Below, one piece after another: positions 16,905-17,500 of a DNA stretch of 17,500 nt. The first letter of the stretch is position 1. Every line of letters begins with the position of its first letter. The notes below the pieces were generated by a model. That model saw only the letters and a program-made list of their open reading frames with translations. It did no database searches and was not told the origin of the DNA. The DNA comes from Penaeus vannamei (taxonomy: Eukaryota; Arthropoda; Malacostraca; Decapoda; Penaeidae): assembly GCF_042767895.1 (NCBI RefSeq), contig NC_091578.1:2926631-2944130 (forward strand), in the 5' to 3' direction. A program made the translations under genes and the position numbers.

Positions 16905-17001
16905 TCACGAACACACACGCAAACACACACACACACGCACGCACGCGCATACACCCATGCCCATACACACACACACAGAAAACACACGCCATATACACAT
17001 G

Positions 17002-17067
<66 letters not shown>

Positions 17068-17086
17068 ACACTCACACACACACACA

Positions 17087-17139
<53 letters not shown>

Positions 17140-17182
17140 CCACACCCACACACAAACACACACACACACACACACTCACTCA

Positions 17183-17219
<37 letters not shown>

Positions 17220-17290
17220 CCACACCCACACCCACACCCACACTCTCACACCCACACCCACACACACACACTCTCTCTCACACACGCACA
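16905..17290. repeat. (CA)n field with ACACCC, ACTC and CT variants
   Basis: Long (CA)n at about 17004-17066, then repeated blocks of CACTCACACCCACACCC and CACTCTCTCTCTCACA. The CTCACACCCACACCCACA segment recurs at about 17132-17150 and 17212-17265, showing segmental duplication within the array. Confidence 0.95.
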
Positions 17291-17293
17291 CAC

Positions 17294-17452
17294 CTGTTCC
17301 ACTGACCCAGTGCACTTCTCGCCGCCGCTTCTGTCGCGGACTCTCAGCTGATTCCTCGCGATTTGCGGAGCCGCTTCTGCCTCGCCGCCGTCACCGCCGC
17401 CGCTCTTGTCGGTCGGGGGCGCTTGTCGCTCACTTACGAGCACGACCGTTGC
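17294..17452 (-). CDS. CpG-rich exon-like segment, 53 codons (tentative)
   Basis: On the minus strand a frame is open for exactly 159 bases from AATTAG (possible acceptor, exon from 17452) to GTGGAACAG/GTGTGTG (donor, intron from 17293). Both boundaries are phase 0. The residues are hydrophilic and mixed: VSERQAPPTDKS, a Gly/Asp/Glu/Ala stretch, then PQIARNQLRVRDRS and EKCTGSVEQ. The sequence is GC- and CpG-rich with no internal repeat beyond short GGC runs. The acceptor lacks a pyrimidine tract, and there is no ATG, so a 5' untranslated first exon or plain CpG-rich DNA remains possible. I recognise no family. Confidence 0.25.
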
Positions 17453-17500
17453 CTAATTATGATTTTTGCTGTTGTTATTATTGCCATTATCATTATCATT
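17453..17500. repeat. Start of an ATT/ATC trinucleotide field
   Basis: GTTGTTATTATTGCCATTATCATTATCATT runs to the window edge and resembles the fields at 3020-3095 and 3690-3970. Confidence 0.8.

Overview
The window is eukaryotic and dominated by simple sequence. Long (GA/CT)n, (GT/CA)n, (AT)n, (AAT/ATC)n and (GGA)n tracts and many short-period minisatellites fill well over half of it, separated by short islands of ordinary sequence. I see no prokaryotic gene organisation, rRNA, tRNA, CRISPR array or intact transposon. This microsatellite load, with ATT-type trinucleotide fields beside GA and CA arrays, resembles published penaeid shrimp (Penaeus/Litopenaeus) genomes. That assignment is an inference from composition; another crustacean or SSR-rich invertebrate is possible.

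Layout. 1-750: GT array, C-rich single-copy DNA, CT array. 1044-1745: a pyrimidine block, a 60-base island, then a purine block. 1792-2662: AT array, a GC hairpin island, a 20-bp pyrimidine minisatellite, a CA array. 2806-5150: two fields of AAT/ATC triplet repeats around a CpG-rich island (about 3290-3660) and a GA array. 5181-6110: a 23-bp C-rich minisatellite, an exon-like minus-strand segment with an ATG (5356-5426), and a degenerate minisatellite. 6190-8880: nearly 2.7 kb of purine-rich plus strand holding several minisatellites, interrupted by one island (about 7950-8100) that carries an inverted copy of a 25-bp block at 4206-4230. 8900-9330: a single-copy island with a palindrome and an exon-like segment. 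9335-10850: CT tracts and an uninterrupted 240-bp GT array. 10851-11395: GC-rich then AT-rich single-copy DNA. 11395-12482: CT array, two 22-bp minisatellite subfamilies, a hairpin-bearing island, and a 19-bp GC-rich minisatellite. 12664-13560: GA, GT and GA/GAA arrays. 13560-15105: AT-rich DNA with a 21-bp minisatellite. 15108-16560: GA, C/T, GGA and C/T tracts. 16560-17500: a GC-rich patch, a CA field and a final CpG-rich exon-like segment.

Genes. No complete gene can be called. Nearly all long open frames are translations of repeats (Ser-Leu, Arg-Glu, Thr-His, Cys-Val). Five short non-repetitive segments look like possible exons (1396-1440, 3273-3484, 5356-5426 minus, 9195-9278, 17294-17452 minus), all at low confidence and none with a family I recognise. 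The most defensible reading is intergenic or intronic DNA near one or more unidentified genes.

No multi-gene system is visible. The most interesting aspects are structural: nearly all minisatellites have periods of 19-23 bp, homopyrimidine blocks switch to homopurine blocks across short islands, a dispersed 25-bp block is shared by two sites, and potential G-quadruplex, Z-DNA and cruciform sites are dense.
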